From positions 6,691,062 through 6,755,061 of the forward strand of contig NC_081840.1 of assembly GCF_963259705.1 (NCBI RefSeq): a stretch of DNA of 64,000 nucleotides. Reading direction: 5' to 3'. Below the pieces are notes generated by a model. That model searched no databases. It saw nothing but the letters and a program-made list of their open reading frames with translations, and had not been told where the DNA came from. The number at the start of each line of letters is the position of its first letter. The stretch's first letter is position 1. Positions 12,641 through 24,745 of the stretch are shown one piece after another. Source of the DNA: Myotis daubentonii (Eukaryota > Chordata > Mammalia > Chiroptera > Vespertilionidae). A program made the translations under genes and the position numbers.

Positions 12641-12985
12641 ACCTCTGGGCATTGGAAGGACATGTAAGATGCTCACTAAACAAAAGAGGCCAAAACAGAT
12701 TCAAATGGCCACCAAAGAAGCTTGTGCTGAGGACAAAGGTGAGGAGCACATCTCTTCTGAGAAGCTGGTCAGATCAAATATAGAGCTTTTCCCATAGGTT
12801 GGCGGGTGGGGCGAGGGGGAGGGTGGGAAGCGCCCCAGCATGCCCTGCTCACCTCAGTTAATACCACATGAATCTCTTTGCCAAGTTTCAACCCCGTCTC
12901 TTCCTTCAGCAGCTGAGCCAACAAGAGCATTCTCTCTAAGATGGAACTCAAAATGTGTTACTCCTACACTTACAAAACAAGTTAA
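12641..12985. other. Unique sequence, no supported feature
   Basis: Between the L1 relic and the L2 fragment I see no repeat or gene signature. Confidence 0.5.
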
Positions 12986-13420
12986 GGAAAGATAAAACCA
13001 CAGCAAGGTGCGCCCTTGCCTACCAGATAAAATCTAAACCCCTTAGTTCAGCATCCAGGGTCCACCGTGACCACACCCCATCTCATTGGTCCCAGTTGCC
13101 ACTTCTCCATAAACCCAACACAGGTCAATCTTGTGTAACTAAAGAAAACCATGGCCTGGCACGCTGCTACGGTTCTGCTGAGGCCCCTTGGAAGTTCTCC
13201 GCTTTCTGGACACTCAAGAGCTCATCCCATGCTGCCAAGGAGGAGCACAAACAACCGCCACAGGCCTCCAGCTCTTCCCTTGCCGCACTGATTCATGAAG
13301 ACTGGTCTGCTGTCTGTCTCTATGAGAATGTGCGGCTTAGGAGGGCAGGAACGGTATCTCCTCAACGTGTGAGGCCTCAGCTTCTGACCAGGCATGAAAT
13401 AGATGCTCGATGAATGTGGG
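12986..13420 (+). mobile_element. LINE-2 3' end fragment
   Basis: The L2 3' domain is recognisable in order: cttgcctaccagataaaatc, then gttcagcatccagggtccac, and at the end gagggcaggaacggtatctc followed by atagatgctcgatgaatg. It is an ancient, inactive element. Confidence 0.7.
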
Positions 13421-13446
13421 AAGAGAAAGGGAAAGAAAGAGCAGAG

Positions 13447-13753
13447 CTATGGACTGATTGTGTCCCACCTAAATCCATTCACTGAAGTCCTAACCCCCTA
13501 ATAGTGATTAGTGACATGAGGTCATGAGGGTGGAGGCCCATGACCAGACTGGTACCCTTATAAGGGGATGAAAAGACCAGAGCTCTCTCTCCCCACAGCA
13601 AGAAGGTGGCCATCTATAAGCCAGGAAGAGAGCCCTCACCTGCCTGTGCTGGCACCTTGATCTTGTACTTTCAGCCTCCAGAACTGTGAGAAAGAAATGC
13701 TGATAAGCCCATAGTCTGCGGTATTTTGTCATAGCAGGTTGAACGAAGACAGG
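13447..13753 (+). mobile_element. MaLR (MLT1-type) LTR
   Basis: A fairly complete MaLR LTR: ggactgattgtgtcccacct, tgaagtcctaaccccctaat, aggtcatgagggtggaggcc, cagcaagaaggtggccatct, gcacctiga-type block before cagcctccagaactgtgaga, and gtattttgtcatagcagg. It is non-coding and shares its orientation with the LTR at 236-492. Confidence 0.8.
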
Positions 13754-16685
13754 CGGGTGATGCCATACGGCATGCGAGACTGCCATAAATACCAGTCAGG
13801 AGACAGGGTGGGGCACATCTAAGTGTATAACTCAACAAGTTCTCTGGAGCAACGTAATGGCCTATTGGCTCATCTTTTATTATGCCCTGCGTCCATCAGA
13901 TGCTAATTGGATCCCATTAAACAGAAGGCTGGTTTCACGGAGACAACTCGTCTCCAGTCCCCACTGGCTCCGCGCTCGCTCTCATTACCTGTGTAGAAAT
14001 CCCCAGCCTCAGAAATTCCTGCTCTCAGCAACTTGAAATGAATCCAAGAGCAGAACAGGCAACCGTTGGCAGCCTCAGAGACCTCGCTCTGAATCTAGAC
14101 ATGGCATCAAATAAGCATACGCAGAAAAAAGTATACAATGCATGGAAATGGGTCCAAGAAACTCCTTTCCACTGCCCCTAAGTACAGCACAAGCCTGGGA
14201 ACCAGGACATCCAACCACTGCGGGCGCTGAGATTTAGCCAAATGGCAAAGCAATGCTTCTGAGGGGCTCCAGTTGTCACTTTAACCAACAGCTCCTAGTA
14301 AAACTGACCTTCATCTCTCGTTTCACTCCACCTGTTTTGTGCGAGGGTCTCAGCCTTAGCTTGAAATACCCAAAATATTAAATATTGAAATAATTTACAT
14401 GCTGATGAGATAAGACTGATAAAATAGTCAAAATCTAAGGGAGCCAGCCCCCCCCCACACACAGGGCCTCTGCCATCAGCCATCGGGGGTTGGGGGGATC
14501 CCCTCCGGACCCCGTGAGAGACCTGGTTTGTGGGAGGAAATAGGAGACTTCCCCATGTCACAGGGGTCTCACACACAGAGTGCCTGAATGAAAGGAGACT
14601 TGGAAAGAAAAGCATCCCAACCATTATAAAGGATGAGATCTCAGAGACAGACAGACGGGTAATGAAGAAGACGACCTTGAATGTGGGTCCAGTGAGACCC
14701 TGAACCGTGACGTCACCCTCAGGGCTGTCTGTCCCTGGAACGTGCACTTGCTGGGCCTGCCGAGCTGTCCCTGCCGTCACAGCGCCTCTAAAAGGGGGAG
14801 AATCGGCAAGTCTCATCTGGCCAGAATGTGGCCTAGACACGTGCCCTCGGTCGGCCCCAGAGCGGGACAGAAGCTCCTGAGAGGATGCGGGAAGCCCTCA
14901 CCCGCGGAAACGGGTCGGGAGTGGACGGCAGGGCTCCCCCTGCTTTTCGAGTGCTCTGTGGCTTCAGTGGACATTTTGTATTGTTTTAACATGTTTTGTT
15001 GAATGTGTGTAAGAGAGAAAACTTACATAACCCCTTGGACCGGTTCCCTAAGGAAAGAAGAAACCTCAAATGTCAACTTGCAGTTAATAAAGAGCAGACG
15101 CTCTGGAGCAGGGAGGCCCTGCGCACGCAGCCCGACACAGCGGCTCCGGCGGCGGGAGGGCTGCTCGCTGAGCCGGCTTGGCCCCTCGGTACCCGGGGAG
15201 CTTCCTGACAATCCACAGCCAACCTCTGTGACGGGACGAGTATCCACTGATCCCCAGGAGTGAGCCTCAGGGGAACCCAGCCAGCCTTGCCACAAACTAT
15301 GGGAGATGCTCTTTACCTAAGTCTGTCTGAGCCTAAACTGTGCTATTTCTGCAACTTCTTGTGAGTCTTAAACCATTTCAAAAATAACGAATCTGTATAT
15401 GAAAAGATGGGTTTTGTCAACCCCTACCTTTTCAAATATGGACATCCAGCATCATGGAAAGTAAGGGGCTGGCCCGAGTACACTGACGCGGCATTATCAG
15501 TCAGGATAAGCTTGGTTTTGCTGCAGGAAAGCAATCCCCATCCTCAGTGACGTACACCCTCGAGGCTGGCCTGGGAGCAATGCTGAGTCGGCATCATCCA
15601 CCCCCCAGAGGACTGACCAAGGACTGAGGGGCAGCCCCATCTAGTCCACTGCAGGTCACCGAGAAAGTGGGACAGCAGGGCCAGTGATGCCTGGTTCTTT
15701 GTGCCACCACCAGGAAATGACTGGCGTCGCCCCCACTCGCATCCCAGTGGGTGCAGCCACCTAATTAAGAGCGGGCCGAGAAAGGCGATCCCACCAAGGG
15801 CCGGGAGAGAGCCAGGGCGCCACACTGGACCGCAGGGGTCCTGGAGCCCGAAAGGGGACCCGTGTCGACCTGGTCACACAGCCTGTGTCCTGTCCACGCA
15901 AGCTCTGCCTGGCACTGTTTTCAACCAAAAGTTTCAATATTACATATTTCAGCCTGTCTTTTAAAAGTCAAAAAATTGTGGCATAAAACCCAAGTATCTC
16001 TTCATCCACACCTGGCTCTTCTTCACGTCGAAGGAGCCTCCCCTCAGAGAAGGTTGCCAGATAACACACTCGATACTCAGCTGAGTTGGCACAGAGAATA
16101 AACACAACAAAACTTGCGTCTGTCTGAGGAGTATGTCCCAAACGCTGCATGGGGCCCACTCCTAGTAACAACGAGTATGCACGGCTTACCTAAAATTCAA
16201 ATTGAACCAGGCAACCTAGGGGGGGTTTGTTTTGTTTAGTTTTTCTTACTAAATCTGGCAACCCTTCCTCAAAGGTGGGGCGTCATCGTAACGCACATGC
16301 ATGGAAGAATGAACATTTAAAAATGAGAATCATTGAAAAATATGGTCGGGCTAAAAGAGCGCTAGCACTACTTCAAGGAAGCCAGACTGTTCCCCAGATA
16401 ACGCTGTGAACTCCGAGGAAGACCCACTGGGCAGTGTCTGTGTTCCCCACAGCTCTCTGCTCACCACAAACCTCAAAGAGCTGTTGTTCTCTGGGCTGAC
16501 AGGCAGAGTTCTGAATGAAGCGCCGGCTTTGACCGACACCCCATTCTACGTCACGGGCGGGGCCTTTCAGAGCCCAGAGAGTTGGGCCTGGTTTTATTTG
16601 ACTGCATTTCCCAACAACCAGCACATGATCTGATACAAAGACCTTGATAAATGTCCATTGGACAGAACTAAGTTGGAAGGAAAGA
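13754..16685. other. Unique sequence with a few faint old repeats
   Basis: Largely single-copy DNA. At 15290-15400 there is text resembling a decayed L1 3' end, and at 15490-15560 text resembling an old mammalian LTR, both too degraded to name. Around 13860-13940 an AT-rich block (cagatgctaattggatccca) looks unique and possibly conserved. No coding exon is supported. Confidence 0.45.
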
Positions 16686-16870
16686 CCTGGCCGGGCTGCT
16701 CAGTTGGTTGGAGTGCCGTCCCAATATGCCAACGTTGCAGGTTTGATTCTCAGTTAGGGCACAAACAAGAAGCAACCAATGAATCCATGAATAAGTGTAA
16801 CAACAAGTCGATGTTTCGCTCTCTCCCCATTACCCCCCCCCCTCTAAAATCAATAAATAAAAACAAAAAA
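16686..16870 (+). mobile_element. Ves SINE, internally deleted
   Basis: Head cctggccgggctgctcagtt, B-box-like caggtttgattctcagttag and tail ctctaaaatcaataaataaa. The middle, around the usual second half of the SINE, is shortened relative to other copies in the window. Confidence 0.85.
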
Positions 16871-18829
16871 GAGGACGGAAGGGTGACAGCATGGGATTAC
16901 ATTGTCCTTGACCCTCTCTGAAAACCCCGTGTGCCCCCCAGGGCGCTCAGTGAAGCCCTCAATAGATGCTAATGGAATCCAAGCACGCTGCTTCCCACGG
17001 GGCCACGGTTAGTCCTTATGGCTCCCAGATACAGGGTCAATGAGCAGACAAAGGCTTTTACTCGTGCCAACAAGGCCAGGGCATGCCCCCTTCCTCCTTG
17101 GGCAGAAGCTCTGTGCCAGGGCCCACAGCCAGGCTAGCAGAATGGGGTGGGAGGCCCCCTCCTCACCGCTGATGTCTCTCCCAAGTCAGCCTTCTGTTCC
17201 CGGTGGAGAAGGTTAAGCACCAGCAGGTGCCCTCGGACACGGACTCTCGCTCTTGGCAGAAAATCTTTCTGCTCCCGTTGTTCACACCCACCAAGTTAGA
17301 CTCAGAGCGAAAGGAAGAGCAAACCAACCACGTGCACATGCACACACAGGCGCCCACACGCACGCGTGCACATGGGCGTAAGGTAACCAGCCCGCTGGAG
17401 TGGCGTCTGATGGAGCTCATCCAATGAAACACTTTCCAGGTGGAACTCACACAGTCTCCTCGCTAACTTTCACTTTTCTGCTGTTTTCTTGCTGGTTTTG
17501 GTGCTGCTTAAAAGTGACTTAAGGAAACAAGAAGACATTACAGGGTTGGGTATAATGAAATGAGGAAGATGGCAACTACAACTGACATATATTCTTTTGT
17601 TAATTCACTTGTGCCTAATTATCTTGTTGCTTTGCCATCCAGCCTTCTCCCCACCGACACCCGCATCGGGAACACTGCTCATTACTGCGGAGCAGCCTTG
17701 AGGAGCTGTCTTAAAGATGAGCCAGCCTCGACTCCAATTGTCCCAGACTGCCCCTGCGGCTGTGGAGGAGAAGACGTCAGAATCCAGCTTTCGCTCTGCG
17801 ACTTGTGAGAAATTTCCCATGATGCCTCACCAGAAATAACCAATGGACGCTCTTTGTCCAATTGGAAAATGATGGCCTGTTTTAGAGGACTACTCTGAGA
17901 ACTGAGCAGAGATGAGGTCAACCAAATTTAAATTCATGAGCTCTAACACCTCCACAGCGGGAAAGACGCCCAGCTGTGCGTCAGCCGTGGGCCACCTTGG
18001 GCTTCGGGGCTGTGATTTGATCTCCTGATGTCTCCAGCCATTGAGCACAGGTTTTTACAGATTTTCCTCGGTGCCTATGCCACTTCCCGTCATTAGAAAT
18101 TTTTTCAAAAGTTCTATAAAACACTCCTCTGAACTTCAAAATTATATCCTCATGTCAACTTTGCAACCAAGTGGGGCTTCTCTGGTTCACCTTCATGGTA
18201 ATTTGGTTGGGGAACATGTGGTTTTCAACCAGAGCAAAGAAAATTGTCTTTGGCGAAATGCTGTTTTCCACCAAATATGTGTTTCCACGAAACGTTGTCT
18301 AGCAGCTGGGAGGGTCAGCTAGCTGAACACAGACAGGCCTGGGCATCCCCCGACACCCAAGCCCACAGTGGCTTCATGGGAACCACTTCCAGTTCCTTCG
18401 GCTACGTGAGGGGCAGCGGAGGTTGCCCAAAGATCACAGAGAGGGAAGGATGAAGGCTTTTTTTTTGGGGGGGGGACAGTAGTGAAGAGCAGTGAAGGGT
18501 GAGAACTCTAGGGTGGGGCACATGAGGCACCCAGGAAGAGAAGGAGGAGCAGAGAAGGAACCTCCCTGAGAGATTTAATGTCAGACTGGGGAGAGCAGAA
18601 GCGGAACTGAGCTATTTTGAAGTAGTGCCAATACGTCTAGAGCCCCTTCTCTGATGTCACCTAAGTCCTTGTCGCTGGATGGAAAGGTGGTTCACAATGG
18701 GAGGGGTTACAACAAGGTGAAGCTCTCAGCCACTGTGCGCACGACGCGAGGCCTGAGATGCAAACCCACCATGGCTGCGCCCGGGTGCAGAGTGAGGCCC
18801 CTGAGCCAGACGGTCTGCATTGGGCTCTG
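16871..18829. other. Unique sequence, no supported gene
   Basis: Single-copy DNA of mixed composition, with a short T/G homopolymer junction at 18459-18477. The 17540-17640 stretch is AT-rich and free of recognisable repeats. The open frames have no recognisable domains. Confidence 0.5.
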
Positions 18830-19012
18830 GGTTCTGACGCTTCAAAGCTGCCTGACCCCTAGCAACTACTTAACCTCCCTGTGCCTCAGTTTCCTCATCT
18901 GTAAAATGGAGCTGATAATGACATTTTAATCTTCGTTTTGAAGAACTAATAGAGTTAATAGACGTAAAGTGCTGGGAGCTACGGCTGTGATGCAGAAAAC
19001 GCTCATGTATAG
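18830..19012 (+). mobile_element. MIR SINE
   Basis: A clear MIR in plus orientation: taacctccctgtgcctcagt, ttcctcatctgtaaaatgga, gagttaatagacgtaaagtg. It is one of the best-preserved ancient SINEs in the window. Confidence 0.88.
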
Positions 19013-20467
19013 TCAAGAATCCAAGCAACTTTCGGTGCAATCCCAGCAAGGATCGCTCAGTTTGCTTGCTGACCTAGAAGCATGCAGTGTTTATTAAGAA
19101 ATGAGGTGGGAACGCATTCAGCGAGGCGTAGATGTCCCTGTGGTGGGTGTCCCGGCACAGCTCTCTTTGAGAGCATGTTCCCATGTCACAGGGAGGAAGC
19201 GGAGGATGGAGATGTGATGTAACGTGCTCCACAGCCAGACAGGAGCAGCGCCCAGACGCACACGCCCAGCTGGGTCCAGCCCGCCCTGCACCACGAGCCG
19301 CCCTGGCTGTGCATCGGACCCTCTATTCTGAGCAGGTGCCGCGTCCCCTGGAGCCCAGCGACTGAATCAGAGAAGAGAGATCTGCAGAGCGTTTAGGATA
19401 GGGAGGTCCATGATGAGAGCAGTGACTGCACCAGTAACTTAGCCACATGCATTCCCAATGTCCCTCCTCCGGAACCCCCAGGGGTGACACCAAGCAGCAC
19501 ACCTTCTCTGCCCTGGACCCAGCCCAGGAGCTCACCCTCGAGGCACACAGAGCAACAGCCTCAGGGAAAGGGACCCCGTGTGCACCCGCACCCAGCACTC
19601 AGGGCCAACCGGCGCATTTGGGGGGTGACACACTGAGGCCCAGAGAGAGCAGAGGATGAGGCCCCACGGGCGCCCTTCTAGCCGACACAGGGGCCAGGGA
19701 CAGCCTGTCCTCCCAGGGGAGGGAAGAACAGCCGAGTCCCTGAGCTGGGGCCGCAGAGGCCTCTGGGTCGTGGAGAAGGGCTGCGATAGGAGTGAAGAGG
19801 ACGGAGGGAAATCCTGCCGGGGTTCAGGTGTCTCCTGCCTGGAGCCCGAAGGAGAACATTCACTGATACTCGACATCAGAGGGGGAGGGGGGATGAAAGC
19901 AGACAGTGGGCTCAGCTCTGTCCTCTTTCTGACATAATTTATCCAAACCACCGGATATGGCAGCCGAACTCCAGAAGATGACCCCCTGCTCGGGCGGGTC
20001 TGGGCTCTGTCGCGGCGAAGGCCCTGCCTGGGTCCAGTGGCTCCCTCAGCAAACGCGGGGCGCTCCCTCCCCACCTGGATCTGGAATTTACATAATCAGG
20101 CAAATAAAATGATAAAAGCATGCTCTTTCATAACAGGCACATTGTTACTATTATTACTCTTAAAGCAAATTAGCTTCTGATGACAGAGATTAGTCAAAAC
20201 CATGATTCTGCTGATTGTGAGGGGGGACGGATTTTTTTATTTTTAACCAGAAGAGCTGTTGTCTCGCTGTTGGAAAATTACATAAAATGGCACTCCGAGG
20301 GAAACAGAGTTTCGGAAAGTCGTTTCATGATTAGTTCTCTGGGAAGAGGTTAGGCATCCCAGCCGTTCAGCGGGCGGCTGGCGGGTCACCAGCGCTCAGG
20401 TGCGACGCCACCCTCTCCCCTGGAGAGAGCATCCGCATTGCTTCTCCCGGGACAATTCTGTGTCCCC
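19013..20467. other. Unique sequence, including an AT-rich block at 20085-20340
   Basis: GC-rich single-copy DNA gives way at about 20085 to an AT-rich, repeat-free block with homeodomain-like taatt/attag words. No gene is supported. The block is listed among candidate conserved non-coding segments, which is inference only. Confidence 0.45.
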
Positions 20468-20697
20468 GGCGAAGGGCGACTTGTCCTCCTGCCTTTGGGA
20501 CACTTGGCAACATCTGGGCCAGTTTGGGTTGTCATGCCTGGCCGAGGTGGAAGGCAGTGTTTGCTACTGACATCTAGTGGGTGGAGGTCAGAGATGCTGC
20601 TGAACAGCCTACACCTCACAGGACAGCCCACCCCGACCCCAACACACCACCGTCTGACCCCAAACACCAGTAGCGCTGTGTGCGGTTGAGAAACCCG
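20468..20697 (+). mobile_element. MER20-like hAT MITE
   Basis: The text gacacttggcaacatctggg, tttgggttgtcatgcctggc, gctactgacatctagtgggt, gaggtcagagatgctgctga, cacaggacagccc and gcggttgagaaaccc follows the MER20 order. It is a mammal-wide non-autonomous hAT, diverged at its left end. Confidence 0.85.
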
Positions 20698-20748
20698 GGT
20701 CTCACGGATCGGAAATCAGGAGAGGTTTTCACAGAGAACCACAGGACG

Positions 20749-20774
20749 TGGGGGGGGGGGGGCGGGGGGGGGGG
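20749..20774 (+). repeat. G14-C-G11 homopolymer tract
   Basis: Fourteen Gs, one C, then eleven Gs. It can form a G-quadruplex and is prone to sequencing error and slippage. Confidence 0.95.
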
Positions 20775-21307
20775 TGCCGTGTGAATCCCTCCAATCCTGA
20801 ATGCCCAGAGGGAGTTACGTTTGGATGCTCCAAATTCCTGATGTCATTTTAGGTAGAATTACACAAGAACAAGGCAAAAACTGCATAACTGATTATACCT
20901 ATATGTCTGAATTTAGGAAGAATTTCCAAACAAAAAGACCCCCCCCAAAAAAAAATCAAAACACACGTTTACATCTACACTTTTAGGGGTGCAGATAAAA
21001 CCGCCGAAAGTCTTGGATGTGATTGCTGAAGGTGCTGCCTGCAGCGAGCCAGTAGGTCAGAAGGAAGCTGACAGGCTGTTTCACCCCCTTTTTCGATCCG
21101 TTCTTAGGTTTCACTAATATGCTGATTGGTGCTCATTAAATACTGTCATTCCTCCATGAGACAAGGCTTCTGGACTGATACAGGGCATGTTGGAGTAAAT
21201 AAGTTTTCCTGCTCTTGGCTTGTTGGAGAAAAAGACAAATCTAATTACGTACCCCTCAAAGAATTAAGCATTTCAGCATCTCTTGCAACAGAATGTTGGC
21301 CAAGTCT
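20775..21307. other. Unique sequence, no supported feature
   Basis: A-rich single-copy DNA with no recognisable repeat or exon. Confidence 0.5.
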
Positions 21308-21486
21308 TCTGTGAAGGGTCAGATAGTAAATATTTTTGGCTCTGTGGGTCACATGCCTCTGTCGCAATGGCTGGTCCCTGCCACGCTGCTCCGAGCAGCG
21401 TAGAAATGAATGGGCTTGGCTCTGTGCCAATAAAACTTTATTTACAAGAACAAGCCGTGGGATGGACTTGGCCTCGGAACCCCTGA
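21308..21486 (+). mobile_element. Old Charlie-type hAT MITE
   Basis: The text tgtgaagggtcagatagtaa, gctctgtgggtcacatgcct and ccaataaaactttatttaca followed by gatggacttggcctcgg is the plus-strand version of the 75-235 element. Both are non-autonomous and contain no transposase frame. Confidence 0.75.
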
Positions 21487-24010
21487 CTCCTATCTTACAA
21501 CATAGGTTTCCTGAAAACAATGCATATAGGCAAACAGCGTAGGGGAAAGTGGAGAGAAAGCCTTGAGGAAGTATCGGCAATGGTGCTCACTGTCTTCCAC
21601 AGAGCAGCCTGTGTACAGCTTACTGCCAGTCCCCAGGGACCAGGGCCGTGCCGGGGCGGGAATTAAAGGGGAGACAGACATCTGGAGCAAGACAAGGAAT
21701 CGAAACCACCCTGGTCAACAATCTAGTGTTACTTTCATTTCTTTACTAGGTTTTCCTTTCAGTTTAAAGCATTGCTTTTAATTCAGAAACTGCCCGTCTG
21801 TCCCCGTGGGCCAGCACACAGGCGGCAGTACACTGGGCAAAGGGCCGTGGCCCTGCAGGGCTGAGGGCCGGGCGCCTCCCTGGGACGGCCTGGTGGGCAG
21901 GATGGAGGGGGTGTGGCCTGAGAGATGCCTTTGAAGTCAAGGGCACAGAGATGGAGCTGGAGCGTCAGAAACGGGGCTGAGCACAGACGCGCTCTCTAAC
22001 ACTGGCCGGTGCCTCACACTAGACCTGCGCTTTACGGTGGCCAGTCACTCACTCCGGACAGCAACTCCACGGGGTGGGTGCCCTACGAGCCCCTTTACGC
22101 TGAGCAATCAGAGCCGGTTTGCTAGAGATCAGTGGCCCAGGCTGAGGACGTGGCCCAGGCTGAGGACGTGGCCCAGGTTGTGGGCTCGGGGGCCGTGCTC
22201 CTCACATCCTTCAGGAGGGCCCGACCTCCTCCTCTCCGCCACCCCCACACCTTCCGTCTTCTTTTATTGTGGTGACAGACACAGTTACCATGTTGACCAC
22301 TTTTAAGAATTGTCCCATCGAGTCCCAGCCTTCCGTGGCCAAGAGGCCCTGCAGGTGGGGTCTTAGCTCCCATGGCCAGAAAAAGTCCCAAGTTAGAAGG
22401 AACCAGGAGGCCATTGCTCTGCCCAGCAGGTGACCACTGGGGTGGGCTGGAGGGATGGGGCGAGGAGCTGGCGGCATCCACGGAGACCATAAAGGCACCA
22501 GCTACTCCGTGGGTCTGTGGTTCACCTCCCACAGGGCTCTGAACACCCCACCAAGTCCTCGCCATACCCCCACTTCCGGAGGGCGGGAGGTGCCTGGAGA
22601 AGGGGCGAATGAGTGGATGGATGGCTCTGTGGGAATGAGGCCCCGGCTAGGCACTGAGAGGGGACTCTGGAAGGGCAGGAGAAGGCAGTGGCGGGAGTGG
22701 GGTGGAGCGTGGCCTCTGCACGTGGCCTGCCCCCTCCGACACCCCTGCCCTCTGCCAGGAGGCCTGCCATCCTCTCCCAGGCGGGTCTCTGTGGAAATCG
22801 CGCCTTACCTAGCAACAGCTGCCATGGAGAGCCACTCTCCGAGGCTCCAACAATAGAGCGCGGGCTCCGACTACAACTCGCAGACGGAGTGAAAGGAAAG
22901 GCAGGTTCATCTCGAGGCCAGGCTGGGAGAGGGTCTGGGCTTTCAAAACAGGAGTTTCGGAGCACGGGGCGGGCAGCCTGACCACGCCCAGCAGCCCGTG
23001 CCCGTGGCACCGGCAAGAAGTGGAGCAAATTCATCCCCTCCGGGCTGGGACGGTCCCCGTCCGGGAGACTCATGCTGCTCCCTGTTCCCATTCAACTGGG
23101 TCAACATGTGCCTGTAAATTCCTCCCAAAAGGGAAATCATAACAGCATCGGCAGCCCCAGAAATGACAAACAACTCAAGTATGGAAAGGCGACTGCCAAG
23201 TATTCAACAGTACTCGTATTGCACCAGAAGAAAAGCAGATAAGAAAAATAAACGGAGCTGTGTGCATAGTTCCTTCAATATGTATCCCACTTTGCGGTTC
23301 CCTCCAGCCTTCGGTGTAATGAATACATCTACTTGTCAGGGGTCATGGACCATAGGCCCGCCACCGCCGCCCGGGATTGGTGAGCGGCCTGTCGGGCTCC
23401 CTCCCCGCGCCGCGGCCCAGGGCGGTGCTGAAAGTTCAGAACAGAGAGCCACTGACATTCATTTTCCCACTGGCCTCGTTGCTCAATTACTCCAGACTGC
23501 GGCCAACCCGTTTCCCTGTGTCTCCGTCTCTTCACTGTGTCTGAGTTGCCAACACATATTTGCAAAATGCTTTGTCATCCTCCAGGGGAAGGTCCTGGGG
23601 TGACTTGCGCACAGCTGATGGTCCAGGAGCCGCAGGGCGTCGCCGTCACCTCTTCCCCTTGGTTGACAGACTCAACTCTACAGGGAAATGGCAGCGGAGG
23701 CCAAAAAACGGGGTCACGCAGGGAAGCCCTGAGCCATGACCGGTGGAGTGGATGATGCTTAGAAGCGGAGGAGGCCACACCTTCCTTCAGCCACCCGGGG
23801 CTTGGCCAGGGCACCAGAGCCTCCACCAAAGTTGGGTGGCTACCTTGGCATGGCCATGGAAGCCACAGCCACCAAGACTGACCAGGGAAGAAAAGAAAAC
23901 GGCGAGAAACCAGTTCGCCTTTGTTTCTCAGGCTCCCTGGAAGGCTCTAGAAGGGCATTTTCCTATCCCCTGACACAAGAGGCCAGATCTCTTTATCAAC
24001 TGAGTCAGGA
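21487..24010. other. Unique GC-rich sequence, no supported gene
   Basis: Single-copy DNA including an 18-bp tandem repeat at 22132-22185 and a short CpG-dense stretch at 23350-23430. Open frames up to 189 codons are overlapping and without domains. No promoter-exon structure can be argued for. Confidence 0.45.
22132..22185 (+). repeat. 18-bp tandem repeat, three units
   Basis: gtggcccaggctgaggac occurs twice exactly, followed by a third unit diverged in its second half. Confidence 0.9.
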
Positions 24011-24130
24011 GCTATGACTGAGCAGCTACTCAGGGCCAGGGCCAGGGCCAGAGCCTGTGCCTGAAACCTGGCCCTGTCTTCAAGAAGTTCAGATGCCATG
24101 ACTTAACCCAAGGACGATGCCAGGGTGGCC
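24011..24130 (-). mobile_element. Probable LINE-2 3' fragment
   Basis: Text of the type tgagcagctactcaggg followed by ctggccctgtcttcaagaag matches the antisense of the L2 3' end. It contains a short agggcc triplication. The call is based on remembered consensus order. Confidence 0.45.
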
Positions 24131-24504
24131 CACGCATGACCCTCTGTGGTCAAGGCAGTCTGGTCAAGGGTGATGGGACCAAGAGGGCGATGACTCCAAC
24201 TAGCGATAAACACCGAGAACAATGGGGCCTCGCCAAGGAGAAAGCCATCTGCTCTCAATGACGCCTTTCCTTTCTCCTACAATTTGTGTTTATAGGAACC
24301 TGTGTCCGCTTGAGTCTCTGGGCATCAGGAGAAGACAGTTATGACCCGCTCTGGCAGGTACCCAACTTGTAAATGTGCTTTGAACCCTCAGGAGGCAAAA
24401 ACAATGTCCCTGCTACCTAGGACACTGTCACGCACCCTTTATGCTTAAATCTGAAACTCCACCATTATTGTGGCTTACTAGGTATTTATGGTTCCTCTTA
24501 CGAA
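24131..24504. other. Unique sequence, no supported feature
   Basis: Single-copy DNA; no repeat, RNA gene or exon signature is visible. Confidence 0.5.
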
Positions 24505-24745
24505 CGCTCGTTAAACTTGTGTGGATGCAAACAACAGGGTGGTGGTTGCCAGAGGGAAGGGGGTGGCGGACGCGGAGTGGGGGTGCAGTGGGCCTCATCT
24601 GTGGTGACAGAAGATGATGTGACTTTGGGTGGTGGGCACACAGGGCAATATACACATTTTGTAACATAGAAATCCACACCTGAAACCCTCATGATCCTAT
24701 TGACTAATGTCACCCCAATACATTCAATTTAAAAAAAGAAAGAAT
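24505..24745 (+). mobile_element. LINE-1 3' UTR fragment
   Basis: The order ggtggttgccagagggaagg, ggtgggcacacagggcaata, aaatccacacctgaaaccct, aatgtcaccccaatacattc and a terminal A-rich tail is a bat-type L1 3' end. Related ends lie at 37907-38045 and 47715-47938, both also plus strand. Confidence 0.75.

Noticed and set aside
22132..22185. CRISPR-like short repeat array
   Set aside because: Only three directly adjacent 18-bp units without spacers, in a mammalian genome: an ordinary tandem repeat.
23350..23430. CpG island promoter
   Set aside because: The CpG-dense stretch is under 100 bp, with no linked exon or transcription-start signal.
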